From: Stieleria bergensis
Lineage (GTDB): Bacteria; Planctomycetota; Planctomycetia; Pirellulales; Pirellulaceae
Reading direction: 5' to 3'
Assembly (NCBI GenBank): GCA_007745635.1
Contig: CP036272.1
Span: forward strand, 62,001 to 126,000
DNA: 64,000 nt
Every line of letters begins with the position of its first letter. The first letter of the stretch is position 1. The notes below the pieces were generated by a model. That model was not told the origin of the DNA and did no database searches. It saw only the letters and a list, made by a program, of their open reading frames with translations. This document shows positions 10,901 through 20,059 of this stretch, piece by piece. A program made the translations under genes and the position numbers.

Positions 10901-13900
10901 ACACCCGATCGCGTTTTCAACAAGGAACTGCTGCGGACGAGTAACTGGCCTTGCTGTAACATGGCATCGGGAACAATCAGATTCGGAACCTCGATTCCAG
11001 CGGATTGTCCTTCCAGGATCGCATGCTGAGCAGAGATGATCACGGTCAGGGTTTCTTTATCAACGGCCGCTTTAAGCAATTCAATATTTAGCTGCTGAGT
11101 GGTCTCCTTTGGTTGGATTGCCCAGCCACGCACGTTGTCGCCAAGCACTTTTTGCACGAGGTATCCGTTCGGCACATCCATGGAAAAGGATTCGCGTTGG
11201 CCTCGGCGGAACGCGAACGTCCCTTTCCAAACCAAACGCGTCATGTCTTCTTGGACATCGAACACGGCGTCGGTACCGACAACCAGTCCTTGATCGACAT
11301 CGGCTTCGGTGATCTTGTCTCGCCAACGCAGGCGCAGCTTGCCGTCGCTGGCTAAGCTGGTTTGCAGGACCTCGTTCGCTTGTTGGGTCAAGTAATCATT
11401 GCGGTCGAGTTTGCCATCCAGGAAAACCTCGGTGTCTTGGTTGGGCACACGAATCGAAAGGGCGGCAGCAGGAGCCGGTGGCAGAACGGCCTCAGCGATC
11501 CGCCACCCACCACTCTTTTCCAAACCCAGTCGCAGTTTGATCACCAGTTCATGCTCACCCGGTCCGTCGGTGTAAAGAATCATCAACTCGTTGCCAGGTC
11601 CTGGAACCTGTAACTGCTGCGAATCGAGCTGGACGCTGTTGTTGGCAGGAACCGCTTGCTGCTTCATTTCAGCTTGCTGCATGACGATGGGAGGCCGCGG
11701 TCGAATGGCTCGCAGTCGTGCGGGTTGACCGGACAAGGTCGCTTGTTCAATCACGCATCCAGAGAGCGCCAAGGGAATCCCCATCGGCTTCTTTGCAAAC
11801 TGCCGCAAACGCAGTTTGCCAATGATTTCCAAAGTTTGATCGCCGCCAATGGTCATGGTGTAGCTTACATCCGACCAAGCCACTGAAAGCGGTGAAGGGG
11901 CGTCTTTCGGTTCGCTTTGTTGATGGCTGATCTGTAACAGTTGCTGATACAGTTTGGCAGGAACCAACAATGTGTCGGTATCCTCGGGCCGGTTGGGTTG
12001 ATCGGGATCATAAGGAACCACGATGGCATCATCGGGAATCGCGACGGTTCCCTGGCTGGGTTGCATGGCCTGGATGGCTTTCATCAAGCCGTCCCATTGC
12101 TTGTCGTTGCCAACGGTCATGGGAGCAAACAAGGATGGTTGCGGGTTGATCGCCTCCAGGTTTGGGCCCGGCGAGTCTTGACCGAACGCGGCGGGCTGGC
12201 CGCTGGTCAGTGTGCAAAGGACCAGCAACGTGGCGGCCGCCTTGCTGACGCTTCGCTTGGTAAAACGTTTAACAAGTTTTGCCGATGACGTTTTCAGCTG
12301 TGTCGCTCGAGCACCGATCGCTTTGCAGAGGCTTTGGCATTGATACAGAATGAGCAATCCCACCGCAGCGGCTAGTAATGCGGCTTGCGTCCACTGCCAC
12401 TGCGTTGCGGCTCCCATCGCAACTGGAACAATCAGGGACAGTGCAACTAAAAGCACGAGGTACACCAGTCGCTGTGTAAACGTTTTGCGAGTCAGTCCAC
12501 CAAACACGGCGATCAAACCGATCAGTGCAACGATGCCTTGGTATCGTGAGCGATGCAGGACGATGACTTCGACTTCATTGCGATTGCCGAGGCTTGTCCA
12601 TTGAATGCTTTGCTGCAACTCAATCGCGGAGAGATCAATCGGTAGACAGCGAAGGCTTTCCATGGCCCACGATCGATTGATTCCCAGCAGCTGTGTTTTG
12701 GCAGCGCCGGCAGCTTGTTGACCACCACCGAATCCACCAGGAGCGGGCGGCGCGGCCGGCTGGCTGACGGTGGCAGGTTGAGTGGCTTGCACGCCACTTT
12801 GTGGGCGTCTCACGCTGCTCCTGTTTGCGCTTTTGGCGACCGTGGCGGGCAGAGCGTCTCCAAACGGGTCAGCAGCGGGAGCATTTGGAGCTTCCATTGC
12901 CGGCATTTCTGTTGGTTGATCAAAGGGGGCGTTGCCCTCGCCACCAAAATCGCTCATTTCTGACTCTTCCTCGGTGGCCATTTCTGCGTCATTAAAAACG
13001 GCGGCATCATGGCGGGCCAGTCCCATCGCCGGGCGAGGCATTGCATCGCGGATTGTCGCGGCTTGTTCAGCGCCGCCCAACAGGTAGGCTTTGGCCAAGA
13101 AACCGCCCAGCGGCGAAGTGCTGGTGGAGGATTCTTGTTCCAACAGACGACCGTCGATCGTTGTGACTTGATAGCCCTGTGGTAGATACACCTCCCACTT
13201 CAAATTGGCCACGGGAATGGTTTGCAGTTTGGCAGTGTCTGTGCCCGGCTGGTCCTGACTGGTTTGCGAGGGAGTCGAGCGTTCGGCGAGCGACGGTCCT
13301 TGTAAGCGCATCTTGCCTCCCAGCATGATCGACTTGACCGGCATTTCATACACCACCTGCAGATCGCGCAGCGGGTTGGTGACATCAGCTGGCATCGCGA
13401 TCAAGATTTGTCCATCATCACCTTGAGCCAACGCAGGTTTACCACCGAGCAGCACCGCCCACAGCGAAGCATCTTTAGGCAGAAGCACTTCAATTTGGCT
13501 GCTTTTGGTTTTCAGCGCAAAGCGAGCCGCGCATTGGCAGCGACCGTGGGTTGACACCTGGGCGACGATCTCAGCCCGCTGAACAATCGTCGCCGGCAAA
13601 GCCTCAATGGCACGGCGTTTGATGGAGACAACCACTTGATCTTCTTCGGCGACGTATCCATAAACGCCGATCAATCGATTCCCCAGCTGATACTCGGCAT
13701 CGAAGACTTCGCCAATATCAATGCCACGAGGACTTTCTTGGATGGTTGTTTCGAGGTCAGCATCACCTTCAACAGCGATCGCACCGGTTTGGTATTCTGA
13801 TCCCAGAGCGCGAGCGGTTGGCAGTGTCACGTTTTCGATGTTGTCCTGTTCGGCGTTCTGAGTGTAATCGACGGTCAAGCGGATGCTGCCAGAACGCGGT

Positions 13901-15984
13901 TGATCGAGGACCACGGTCCAGACCCGGCGGTCATCGATCACTTCACTCGTTGACTCTTTGATCCCAACACCGTCTAAAGCGCCGATCAAGACTTCTTCAG
14001 GGCTGTTCCCTGGCAAACTGAATTGCAGCGTGGCGGTGCGAGCTTGTTCGACAAGGAAGATCAATTCATTGTGGACCGTCCAGGCCTCGGTGCCGATGCG
14101 CACGAAGTTCATGATCCGCGCCGTCGAACGCGGCGTGGCGCGAGTGACTTCCACTGCAGCCTGCCAGTCATCCGCTTCATAACGGAATGAATCGAGCACA
14201 CGATTGTCTTCGGTCAAAGTGCTTCGTACCGTTGCCCCTTGAGCGTCTTTGTCCAAGACCAAGTTGGTCAGTTGTGTGGCGGTCGCTTCCAAGTCATCGA
14301 TCGGCTTTATCGAAAGCACTCCTCGGTGCACATCGCTATTGCTGACCGGAAACGAAGGTAACAGCAATGATTGCGTGTTCCAGTCTGCGAACCAGTTTGG
14401 TGGAACATGCTTGGCTTCAAACCAGACCGTTGTGGCTTCTGTTGATGCCAAGCCTTTACGAAGCCTGACGCGGACCCGCGTGCCGGTGGGTTCGGTGAAT
14501 CGTTCAAATTGCAGTTCAGCATTCACGCCGTCACGAACCCATTGCAGATCCCAATCTTGTGGGACAACAAATTCGAAATTGAACAGCGTCTGGTGCATCG
14601 GCTGTAGCGTGATTCCACCGGCAGCCGTCACTCCGGCGTCAGAGAACGTAAACAGCGTGTTCGCATCGACCTCAAGCTCCGGTTCCGGCAGGACAAAGTC
14701 ACTCGACAGAGCGTAGCCAGCTTGGGGAGCGTAGTAGGCCGTGATCGCTTGTAGTTCAGCCTGGCCGGGCTGGCGATTGAGCAACGACTGCGGCGCGGCG
14801 ACGTTTAACAGTTCGCTATCAATCGCGTACATCGATTGTGGTGACAAATTCGATGCTTGCAGTCGAGTTTCGGCAACGATGCCGATGACTGCCGTGTAAC
14901 CAGCGAGTTCGCGTGGCTGGAAGGTGGGGAAGTTCCAGTCCGTCAGCCCTGGCGACTTGCGAATCATCCGTACGGAAATCACTTTCCGATCAATGGCTGG
15001 TTCCTGAAACGTGACCACTAAATGCGGCTGTTCATCGATCGTTTCGACTTCCCAGCGGCTGAGTCCCTGGCAAGTGACGGCTTCAACATCTAGCGATTCA
15101 TCCAGTCGAAATTCAAACGACTGGCGGGAACCGTTGACGATGTCCATGGCAAGGGAGGCATGGAGTAGTTCGGCTTCGGCGGTGACTTCACTGATCAACA
15201 CAGCACGTCCAAGCACGGTGTCCTGATCACGACGCTGCTTGTTGTTCAAGCTCATCGTGATCGTCATCATTTCCTTGGTCGGGACGATTTGGAACTGTGT
15301 TTGGTTGCTGTCTGCCAGGTAGTCACGGCGAATCACCCGAGCGCCTGACTTGATCTCGACATTTCCATTGACGGTGATTTGAATGTTGCTGCTCGATGCA
15401 ATGGGAACACCGAACTGGATCGTTTGCTGGGCAGCGTCCGTTTGGACGGCGGAGATCATTTCCAAGGAGAGTGTTTTCGTGCCCGCCCCATCCATTAAAC
15501 ATTGAATGTTGCTGGCCTGTTCCTGGCCGGCTTGTTGTTCCTGGCCGGCTTGCTGTGCCATGACGGCCGGTTTGCCATCGAGCAACGCCGTTCGCAATCC
15601 AAGGGACTGCAAAGGTAGGGCAACGATCTGCGGTTGGTCTTTGAGTAGATCGAAAACCAAGTCCCCACGCATCACGGCTCGGCCATCAAGCAGATTGATT
15701 TGATAGTCAGCTTGAATCAGCGCTTGTTCGTGCGGCAGCTTTTCTGCCGGATCAATCTTTGCTGCCTTGGTCAAAGCAGCGAATTCAGCTCGCGTGGTCA
15801 AGACTCGATCCGCCCCCGGGCCGAGCAAGGCGTCCAGGAAATCAAAGGGAACTCGCAGTTCTCGGACAGGCTTGTCGAGACCAGGCTGCGATGGCTGTTG
15901 CGCCCAACCGTTGGCTGATGTCATCAGCAATGTGGTTGCCGTAACACACCATGCAAGGAGCGTTTGGCTAGTGGGCTTATTCAT
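7975..15984 (-). CDS. Giant exported membrane protein, 2669 aa, apparent fusion of two homologous units
   Basis: No family recognised. The start at 15984 is set by an excellent ribosome site (AAGGAGG, 7 nt upstream) and an 8-bp overlap with the preceding gene. Layout: signal peptide to about 30 (ANGWAQQ); LRVPFDFL...EFAALTKAA at about 38-70; beta-rich ectodomain; three membrane helices at about 1145-1213; a very basic loop; and an internal hydrophobic, signal-like stretch at about 1240-1268 ending PAAFGQD. A second unit follows: VVPYDPDQ...LYQQLLQIS near 1316-1348, a long beta-rich region, coiled coils near 2258-2328 and 2455-2501, and three helices at 2591-2663. The second half repeats the plan of the first and of the neighbouring 1248-residue protein. 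Likely a cell-envelope structural or sensing protein; the function is unknown. Confidence 0.85.
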   Translation of the reverse strand: MNKPTSQTLLAWCVTATTLLMTSANGWAQQPSQPGLDKPVRELRVPFDFLDALLGPGADRVLTTRAEFAALTKAAKIDPAEKLPHEQALIQADYQINLLDGRAVMRGDLVFDLLKDQPQIVALPLQSLGLRTALLDGKPAVMAQQAGQEQQAGQEQASNIQCLMDGAGTKTLSLEMISAVQTDAAQQTIQFGVPIASSSNIQITVNGNVEIKSGARVIRRDYLADSNQTQFQIVPTKEMMTITMSLNNKQRRDQDTVLGRAVLISEVTAEAELLHASLAMDIVNGSRQSFEFRLDESLDVEAVTCQGLSRWEVETIDEQPHLVVTFQEPAIDRKVISVRMIRKSPGLTDWNFPTFQPRELAGYTAVIGIVAETRLQASNLSPQSMYAIDSELLNVAAPQSLLNRQPGQAELQAITAYYAPQAGYALSSDFVLPEPELEVDANTLFTFSDAGVTAAGGITLQPMHQTLFNFEFVVPQDWDLQWVRDGVNAELQFERFTEPTGTRVRVRLRKGLASTEATTVWFEAKHVPPNWFADWNTQSLLLPSFPVSNSDVHRGVLSIKPIDDLEATATQLTNLVLDKDAQGATVRSTLTEDNRVLDSFRYEADDWQAAVEVTRATPRSTARIMNFVRIGTEAWTVHNELIFLVEQARTATLQFSLPGNSPEEVLIGALDGVGIKESTSEVIDDRRVWTVVLDQPRSGSIRLTVDYTQNAEQDNIENVTLPTARALGSEYQTGAIAVEGDADLETTIQESPRGIDIGEVFDAEYQLGNRLIGVYGYVAEEDQVVVSIKRRAIEALPATIVQRAEIVAQVSTHGRCQCAARFALKTKSSQIEVLLPKDASLWAVLLGGKPALAQGDDGQILIAMPADVTNPLRDLQVVYEMPVKSIMLGGKMRLQGPSLAERSTPSQTSQDQPGTDTAKLQTIPVANLKWEVYLPQGYQVTTIDGRLLEQESSTSTSPLGGFLAKAYLLGGAEQAATIRDAMPRPAMGLARHDAAVFNDAEMATEEESEMSDFGGEGNAPFDQPTEMPAMEAPNAPAADPFGDALPATVAKSANRSSVRRPQSGVQATQPATVSQPAAPPAPGGFGGGQQAAGAAKTQLLGINRSWAMESLRCLPIDLSAIELQQSIQWTSLGNRNEVEVIVLHRSRYQGIVALIGLIAVFGGLTRKTFTQRLVYLVLLVALSLIVPVAMGAATQWQWTQAALLAAAVGLLILYQCQSLCKAIGARATQLKTSSAKLVKRFTKRSVSKAAATLLVLCTLTSGQPAAFGQDSPGPNLEAINPQPSLFAPMTVGNDKQWDGLMKAIQAMQPSQGTVAIPDDAIVVPYDPDQPNRPEDTDTLLVPAKLYQQLLQISHQQSEPKDAPSPLSVAWSDVSYTMTIGGDQTLEIIGKLRLRQFAKKPMGIPLALSGCVIEQATLSGQPARLRAIRPRPPIVMQQAEMKQQAVPANNSVQLDSQQLQVPGPGNELMILYTDGPGEHELVIKLRLGLEKSGGWRIAEAVLPPAPAAALSIRVPNQDTEVFLDGKLDRNDYLTQQANEVLQTSLASDGKLRLRWRDKITEADVDQGLVVGTDAVFDVQEDMTRLVWKGTFAFRRGQRESFSMDVPNGYLVQKVLGDNVRGWAIQPKETTQQLNIELLKAAVDKETLTVIISAQHAILEGQSAGIEVPNLIVPDAMLQQGQLLVRSSSLLKTRSGVAEGLGRVDIPTDFAWFAPYNDNGPLPLQNFQAYRYARPRYRLPINVDAIPVKASATVQSVLRLSERSSRFESRIRITAKDRPLFVVQCLLPVGLEINPPQYSGAFQWALVKQDNGQSRLDLFLADGELGQFDIVIDGTMPLAVGQATQANPMAIDLPNVDVLNMDRQNGQLAFQIDPAYDMTTTALQNCQRLNLNAINSWLSGRQRQLARLVLGYQNNNYSGQVRVTPRTPRVSTWLVSNIKVTDRALEETIYIEANITSAGIDQYQFTLPNRLAKARIEAPGLRRKTVEPIADSARVRVTLDLQEAIMGQFAIIVQNDRLLGQGSQDSPIAVIETGQTSASYITLENASRDELLTDQRVSVEELEQSELAKIARLSRLAEKASMVFRIRSNQDDAPLLTYQTKTRGVIETSGARIGLAQTVLVVDQYGAYRATQEYRVQNRTEPFLAVQIPAESALWTVQVAGESVKPSRNASGDMLIPLIKTAEGDLDYAVILKYGGQINRPGKFSNVAFPLMKTVNINVERSQVRLRLPKDMQWFDFQGTLGQVGDDNELIAGVVEYRTEQIAKMTQLLGSKKGEYTKARAQNNLKLLNAESQAFNDQIRDNRDLQEQIANNTIAIQQAEQQLQDFEDSNKNADAQFSNRLAIDEFFREQRNGRSLNVASSLGNNFSVPVESSKPSGKIVGDFAEAPQQSTNRFGTKWFADNDLSNADTGEIAENKKRDVQASKGQSLSRQFKQPARKSVQTRNNAPVAKNGAMIADEKSSEVVQLKDLQKKLEVQQQISGDYRAQVDRYSRQLESQQSQRGAVTLSQNAAAPNANGIGLDFSGLMAQSGLQPQQQAGQALAPLNYLNNANPGFLGSLDIDMPAGDDETTTEFLFTTPGGDLELSARSVSMQDQLRLISVAAVLIGLLVILFASRVIRALRGSAVLRMTGAVLMVVIGLGSLVNNTLPLFGLLLIIAAATYLITPKSVATH

Positions 15985-18900
15985 TGTCAGCCTCCTTGCG
16001 ATCGTTTGACTCGTTTGAGTTGTCATCATCCGCGATCAAGAACTCTTCATCGATCTCATCTTCCTGATCGTCTTGGCTGCTTGGTTCTGGCGGCGTTTGA
16101 TCAGCTGTTGCGGCGGTCTCGTCCTCTGCGGATGCTTCCTTCGCGGGCCGGTTCCAGCCCGTGCGAATTGAACGGTACACGGCTTTGGTGGCATGCTGAG
16201 TCCCCCACGCACCCCAAACCAATAGAAGCACTAACATGCCCGACACAGCGGGCAAGCCAAGCAGGTGTTGCGAAAAGTTTGGTGTCAGCACGCAGCAGCC
16301 AGCAACGGCAATGCCTAGCAGGACCAAAACACTGACTTTGCCAGCGAGACGTGTGGCCATGGTCAAGAGCCCAAGCACAATCAAGCAGGTCAGAATCAAT
16401 CCCCCAATCATCGATTGCTTGGCGGTCGTTAGCGATAGATTTCCTTCGGGCGGCGGATCGGGCCGCAAAGCCGAATAGAGGAACATGGTTCCATCGGTCT
16501 GGAACACCGAATCTTGCATCGTGTTGATGCCTTCGCTGACCCATTGCTGCAGACGCTGTTCATCTTGATTGGGAACCGGAGCGACTTTTGTGAATTGCTG
16601 GCGTCGCCATGTGAACTCTTCTGTCCAGGGACCGCTGCTGCTGAGCAGCGTCCATTCTTCGGGTAGATAAACTGCTAGGTAAATCTTTTGCAGTGCCGGC
16701 TGATCAGGGAACTCCGGCAGGCTGATGTCATCAGAGCCACCTTTGACCGTATACCGCAAGCTAAGCACAAATTCATCATCGGGGGTTTGTCCAGACAGCG
16801 GAATGAACAACTGATCTTTGTCACCGCGTTCCATGGGAACAGGCGCACCATTGATGCGAGCGGGCTGCGAATCAAATTCGGCCTCCGCTGGCAGCAAAAG
16901 AGCCAAACGCTGTTCAGCGCTGCGGACTCGGTACATGGCATGCACGTTGCGGTAGCCGCTACGCGTTAGCACGTTGCGCACCAAAGCGCGTTCGATGCTG
17001 GTGCGTTTCATTGGCTGAACTTGATACCGTGTGGCGGCCAATGAAAGTGTCCATGCATCGTGAAATTCCATCGCCGCCGCGGCATCTTTGACATTAGCGC
17101 CAGGCATTAAGTCGACGGACGGATCGATGGGACGCAGTCCAGTGGGTTGGCCGACCGGTTGCACGTCCAAGGTTTCGCTTTTGGTGATCACGATTTGTCC
17201 CCAAGATCGATCCACGTCTTGTGGAACGATTGCAGGCACATCGATTTGCACGCTTTGACCGACCTCGAGTTCGGCGATGTTTTTATCCCACGCCAGCACA
17301 ACGGTCTTCTGTCCATTCAGCTCGCTCTCGGCGCTCAGCTGCCAGGCGACATAGCCCTCGGCGACGTCATCCGGTTGCGGTTGCATGACAGAATCTCGCA
17401 GACCGCCGCTCTGGTTTTGCAGTTTGTCGGCAATGCTGTCGGGAACATCAATCCGCAGCGACTTAACGCCTGAATAACGGATCTCAAAGAACAGCGTACA
17501 GCGATACTTGACCACTCCACTTTCGACGTCGGTGACAAGCAATTGTCGCGCCGTGACAGAGGGGTTCCGACGAAGCACATTGACTTGCAAATCGCTCGGT
17601 TGGTCAGAGAATGTGAACGCCAGCGTTGGCCGCGTTGCAGAGTACCGACTGTCACGCGTCGATTGCACCTTGCTAAAGGCCTCGGTGAACGACACTGCAC
17701 GCATGCCATTGTTGCGATTGGGATTCAGACGCAGACTTTCCGGAGCATAAACAACCACATGTCCGTCAAGTCGACTGCGGTAGGTCTGATCGCCTTTGGG
17801 AATGTCAATCTGCACATCCGACGCGTTGCCCGTTGGCGTGAGCAAGTTAGGATCGGTCAGCGTTTTGTACATTTGTACCCAAACACCAATCTTACCGATC
17901 GCTTTACGAGAAAGATTGATTTGCAGACGCGTGTTATTCTGGCCGGTCACGTCGTGTGATTCGACGGCCGCCGGTTGAGCCTGCCCCTGTGCTCGGCCGA
18001 CCACTTGATCGATGGTGTATCCGCTGGGGACGTCCATTTCTAATTGAAAGACGCCTGTTTGTTGGATGTCAAACACGACGTAAGACTCTAACGTCAAGCG
18101 GCTTGGCATGAGGTACGCTTCGACCAGCTGATCGATTTCGATTCGTGGCTTGATCTTTTCCAGCGACAGTTCCAGTTTGTAGGGCAGGGCGGAATAGCGA
18201 AACGCATTGGCCCATTTTTGGCCCGCCAACGTGGGTGGCAGTTCACTGGCATCGATCTGCAGCAGACCTTCACGCGCGGTCAGTTCCATGCGTAGCTCGG
18301 GGGCGACCTTGGTGACCACGAAGCCTTGTTGTCGGCCAACACCGATCGCTTCAATAATCGGAGTCTCAATTCGCTGCATCATGGTTTCGTCGATGAACTT
18401 TTCCAGTTCGATCATCAACGCTTGCTGGCCCTCAGCGGGCTCAAAGAGTTCGACCGTGATGCGCTGCTTGTCGTCTTGGACTTCAACGTCCCATTTGCGA
18501 ATGTTCGCATCGGCAACGTTGACAACCTTTTGGTCGCTTGGAACATCCACAATCAACTGTTTCAATTGTGCACGACTGATGGAGTAGTTGACCTGGGCGC
18601 GTGTGCGGACGGCACCTTCGGCAAAATGAGTTTGCTGGGCCGTTTGAACGCTGGTAAGCGCTGTCATGCCACTGGCGCCTTCGCTCTTGGCGGTCCAGCG
18701 AATCGATACCTCTGGCGCGGCACCAACGAAAGCCCACAGCACCGTTTCATCCGCCTTTGGCTTGGAGTCGTTTGGCTTGGAATCGTTTGGCTTGGAATCG
18801 TTTGGCTTGGAATCGTTTGGCTTGGAATCGTTTGGCTTGGAATCGTTTGGCTTGGAATCGTTTGGTTCAGCATCATCAGCCGCGGTGGCATCCGCGTCGC

Positions 18901-19723
18901 CAGCCGTTGCAGTCGGATTGCTGGCGGGTGATTCACTGGCTGGTAATTCACTGGCTGGTAATTCACTGGCTGGTAATTCACTGGCTGGTAATTCACTGGC
19001 TGGTAATTCACTGGCGGCGATCATCGGTGACACGTTGATCTTGGCGTCCGAGCCGGGGACACGAATCTTCCAGCGATTGACGGGCGCCTGGGGAGCAGAG
19101 AGTGAGACGCTATTCTGTCCGGGGCTTTTGTTGAAGGCGCGGACGTAGACCAGTTTCAGCTCGATGCGATTGTCTTGCTGGCCGGGGTTCTTGACGACCA
19201 ATTGGTAGCTACCGTCGGCCTTGGCGGTGATGCGAGCCGGCTGGTCCCCGATGGTTGCCGATTGAATCGCGGTGTTCTTGAGGTTCAGTGGGATCGTGTT
19301 CCAGCCCTTGCGAAGCAGTTCAATTTCGAGGGTGGCTTCGACTTGCACGACGTCCGCCTGCACCGTGGCTTCGCTGGTCGCTTGCATCAAGATTGCGTCG
19401 ACGGGCGGTTGGTCAGCGGCGTTGGGGACCCCAGCGGGGTTCTTTTCACGCGCCGCCTTCCACAGCGCTTGGAATTGATCGTACGGCAAGAAGACCCCGC
19501 GGCCCTCTTTTTCGAAAACATCACGCAGCTTTGAAAACGGGATGTAAACCGTTTGTTCGCGAAGCGTCTTGTCGTCGTCCGCACTCGCATCGGATTGCGA
19601 GTCTTGGGCTGCATCTTGACACCAAGCTGTTGCGGGCGTCATCAATGAAGCAGCCAGACAGATCGCTGCCAGCCACCAGGGCACGAATGTTTTCCAACAC
19701 ATGACTGAGTCACCTAACCGCAT
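15977..19723 (-). CDS. Giant exported membrane protein, 1248 aa, paralogue of the two units in the downstream gene
   Basis: No family recognised. The start at 19723 is chosen for GAGGTGG just upstream; a second ATG at 19702 also has a possible site. Layout: signal peptide ending near TAWCQD; VYIPFSKLRDVFE...FQALWKAA at about 56-90; and a beta-rich ectodomain holding two low-complexity tracts, ASELP x6 (about 235-264) and NDSKP x7 (about 286-321). DVPSGYTIDQVVG lies near 560. Three membrane helices lie at about 1104-1173, followed by an acidic tail rich in Asp, Glu and Ser. The predicted topology is a periplasmic ectodomain with the tail in the cytoplasm. It overlaps the next gene by 8 bp and is surely co-translated with it. 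Function unknown; an envelope partner of the downstream protein is inferred. Confidence 0.85.
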   Translation of the reverse strand: MRLGDSVMCWKTFVPWWLAAICLAASLMTPATAWCQDAAQDSQSDASADDDKTLREQTVYIPFSKLRDVFEKEGRGVFLPYDQFQALWKAAREKNPAGVPNAADQPPVDAILMQATSEATVQADVVQVEATLEIELLRKGWNTIPLNLKNTAIQSATIGDQPARITAKADGSYQLVVKNPGQQDNRIELKLVYVRAFNKSPGQNSVSLSAPQAPVNRWKIRVPGSDAKINVSPMIAASELPASELPASELPASELPASELPASESPASNPTATAGDADATAADDAEPNDSKPNDSKPNDSKPNDSKPNDSKPNDSKPNDSKPKADETVLWAFVGAAPEVSIRWTAKSEGASGMTALTSVQTAQQTHFAEGAVRTRAQVNYSISRAQLKQLIVDVPSDQKVVNVADANIRKWDVEVQDDKQRITVELFEPAEGQQALMIELEKFIDETMMQRIETPIIEAIGVGRQQGFVVTKVAPELRMELTAREGLLQIDASELPPTLAGQKWANAFRYSALPYKLELSLEKIKPRIEIDQLVEAYLMPSRLTLESYVVFDIQQTGVFQLEMDVPSGYTIDQVVGRAQGQAQPAAVESHDVTGQNNTRLQINLSRKAIGKIGVWVQMYKTLTDPNLLTPTGNASDVQIDIPKGDQTYRSRLDGHVVVYAPESLRLNPNRNNGMRAVSFTEAFSKVQSTRDSRYSATRPTLAFTFSDQPSDLQVNVLRRNPSVTARQLLVTDVESGVVKYRCTLFFEIRYSGVKSLRIDVPDSIADKLQNQSGGLRDSVMQPQPDDVAEGYVAWQLSAESELNGQKTVVLAWDKNIAELEVGQSVQIDVPAIVPQDVDRSWGQIVITKSETLDVQPVGQPTGLRPIDPSVDLMPGANVKDAAAAMEFHDAWTLSLAATRYQVQPMKRTSIERALVRNVLTRSGYRNVHAMYRVRSAEQRLALLLPAEAEFDSQPARINGAPVPMERGDKDQLFIPLSGQTPDDEFVLSLRYTVKGGSDDISLPEFPDQPALQKIYLAVYLPEEWTLLSSSGPWTEEFTWRRQQFTKVAPVPNQDEQRLQQWVSEGINTMQDSVFQTDGTMFLYSALRPDPPPEGNLSLTTAKQSMIGGLILTCLIVLGLLTMATRLAGKVSVLVLLGIAVAGCCVLTPNFSQHLLGLPAVSGMLVLLLVWGAWGTQHATKAVYRSIRTGWNRPAKEASAEDETAATADQTPPEPSSQDDQEDEIDEEFLIADDDNSNESNDRKEADNE
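15978..15996 (-). promoter_or_regulatory. Ribosome binding site and start overlap joining the two giant genes
   Basis: On the minus strand AAGGAGG is followed by 7 nt and then ATGAATAA. This puts the start of the 2669-residue protein inside the last codons of the 1248-residue protein. It is the strongest Shine-Dalgarno sequence seen in the window and fixes the start, ruling out the ATGs further upstream. Confidence 0.8.
18759..18865 (-). repeat. 15-bp tandem repeat encoding NDSKP, about 7 copies
   Basis: Near-identical 15-base units (plus-strand form CGTTTGGCTTGGAAT) stay in frame inside the 1248-residue giant protein and encode Asn-Asp-Ser-Lys-Pro repeats. Near-perfect identity between units points to recent slippage expansion. 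Confidence 0.95.
18930..19017 (-). repeat. 15-bp tandem repeat encoding ASELP, about 6 copies
   Basis: A second in-frame 15-base tandem array (plus-strand form TCACTGGCTGGTAAT) lies in the same gene, about 65 bases from the first. It encodes Ala-Ser-Glu-Leu-Pro repeats, probably a flexible linker in the ectodomain. The last unit is degenerate (ASESPASNP). Confidence 0.95.
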
Positions 19724-20059
19724 GATCCACCTCGAGAAAAGGATGCGACTGCCTGTTCGCAGCGGAAAAACCAAACCGCCGAACGCTGATCACCACCAAA
19801 AAGCCCTGCTCGTTGCTCGCTTCAATGGGGTAATAAAGCCACTGACTGGTCTATCTTAAAAGACAGTTACGAGAGTAAGACGATTGAGATCCTGTTTTGT
19901 TAGGTGAAACAGATTGTTTTTACAATTATCAAAACCGCTTGCATTGTGATTCACGCAGACGAGAAGTCGGAGTTGCCGTCCTTGGTGACTCGGCGGGGCA
20001 GTGATTAGAATGTGTGGCAATTCCTTTGCCCCGCTCCAAGTCTTACCAACTCTGCCGCC
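19724..20059. promoter_or_regulatory. Divergent intergenic region between the giant-protein operon and the ThuA/azurin fusion gene
   Basis: About 336 bases lie between two divergent starts, so promoters for both directions must sit here. AT-rich stretches occur around 19850-19930, including TTGTTTTTACAATTATC. No convincing -35/-10 pair could be picked by eye, and no gene is seen. Confidence 0.4.

Noticed and set aside
15985-16029. Upstream ATG for the 2669-residue protein
   Set aside because: It lies inside the previous gene, and AAGGAGG at 7 nt before 15984 supports the later start.
18759-19017. Possible CRISPR array
   Set aside because: Units are contiguous 15-bp coding repeats without spacers, in frame inside a large gene.
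18666-19148. Plus-strand open frames over the tandem repeats of the giant gene
   Set aside because: They are shadow readings of the NDSKP/ASELP arrays; the minus strand has the signal peptide and conserved ectodomain.
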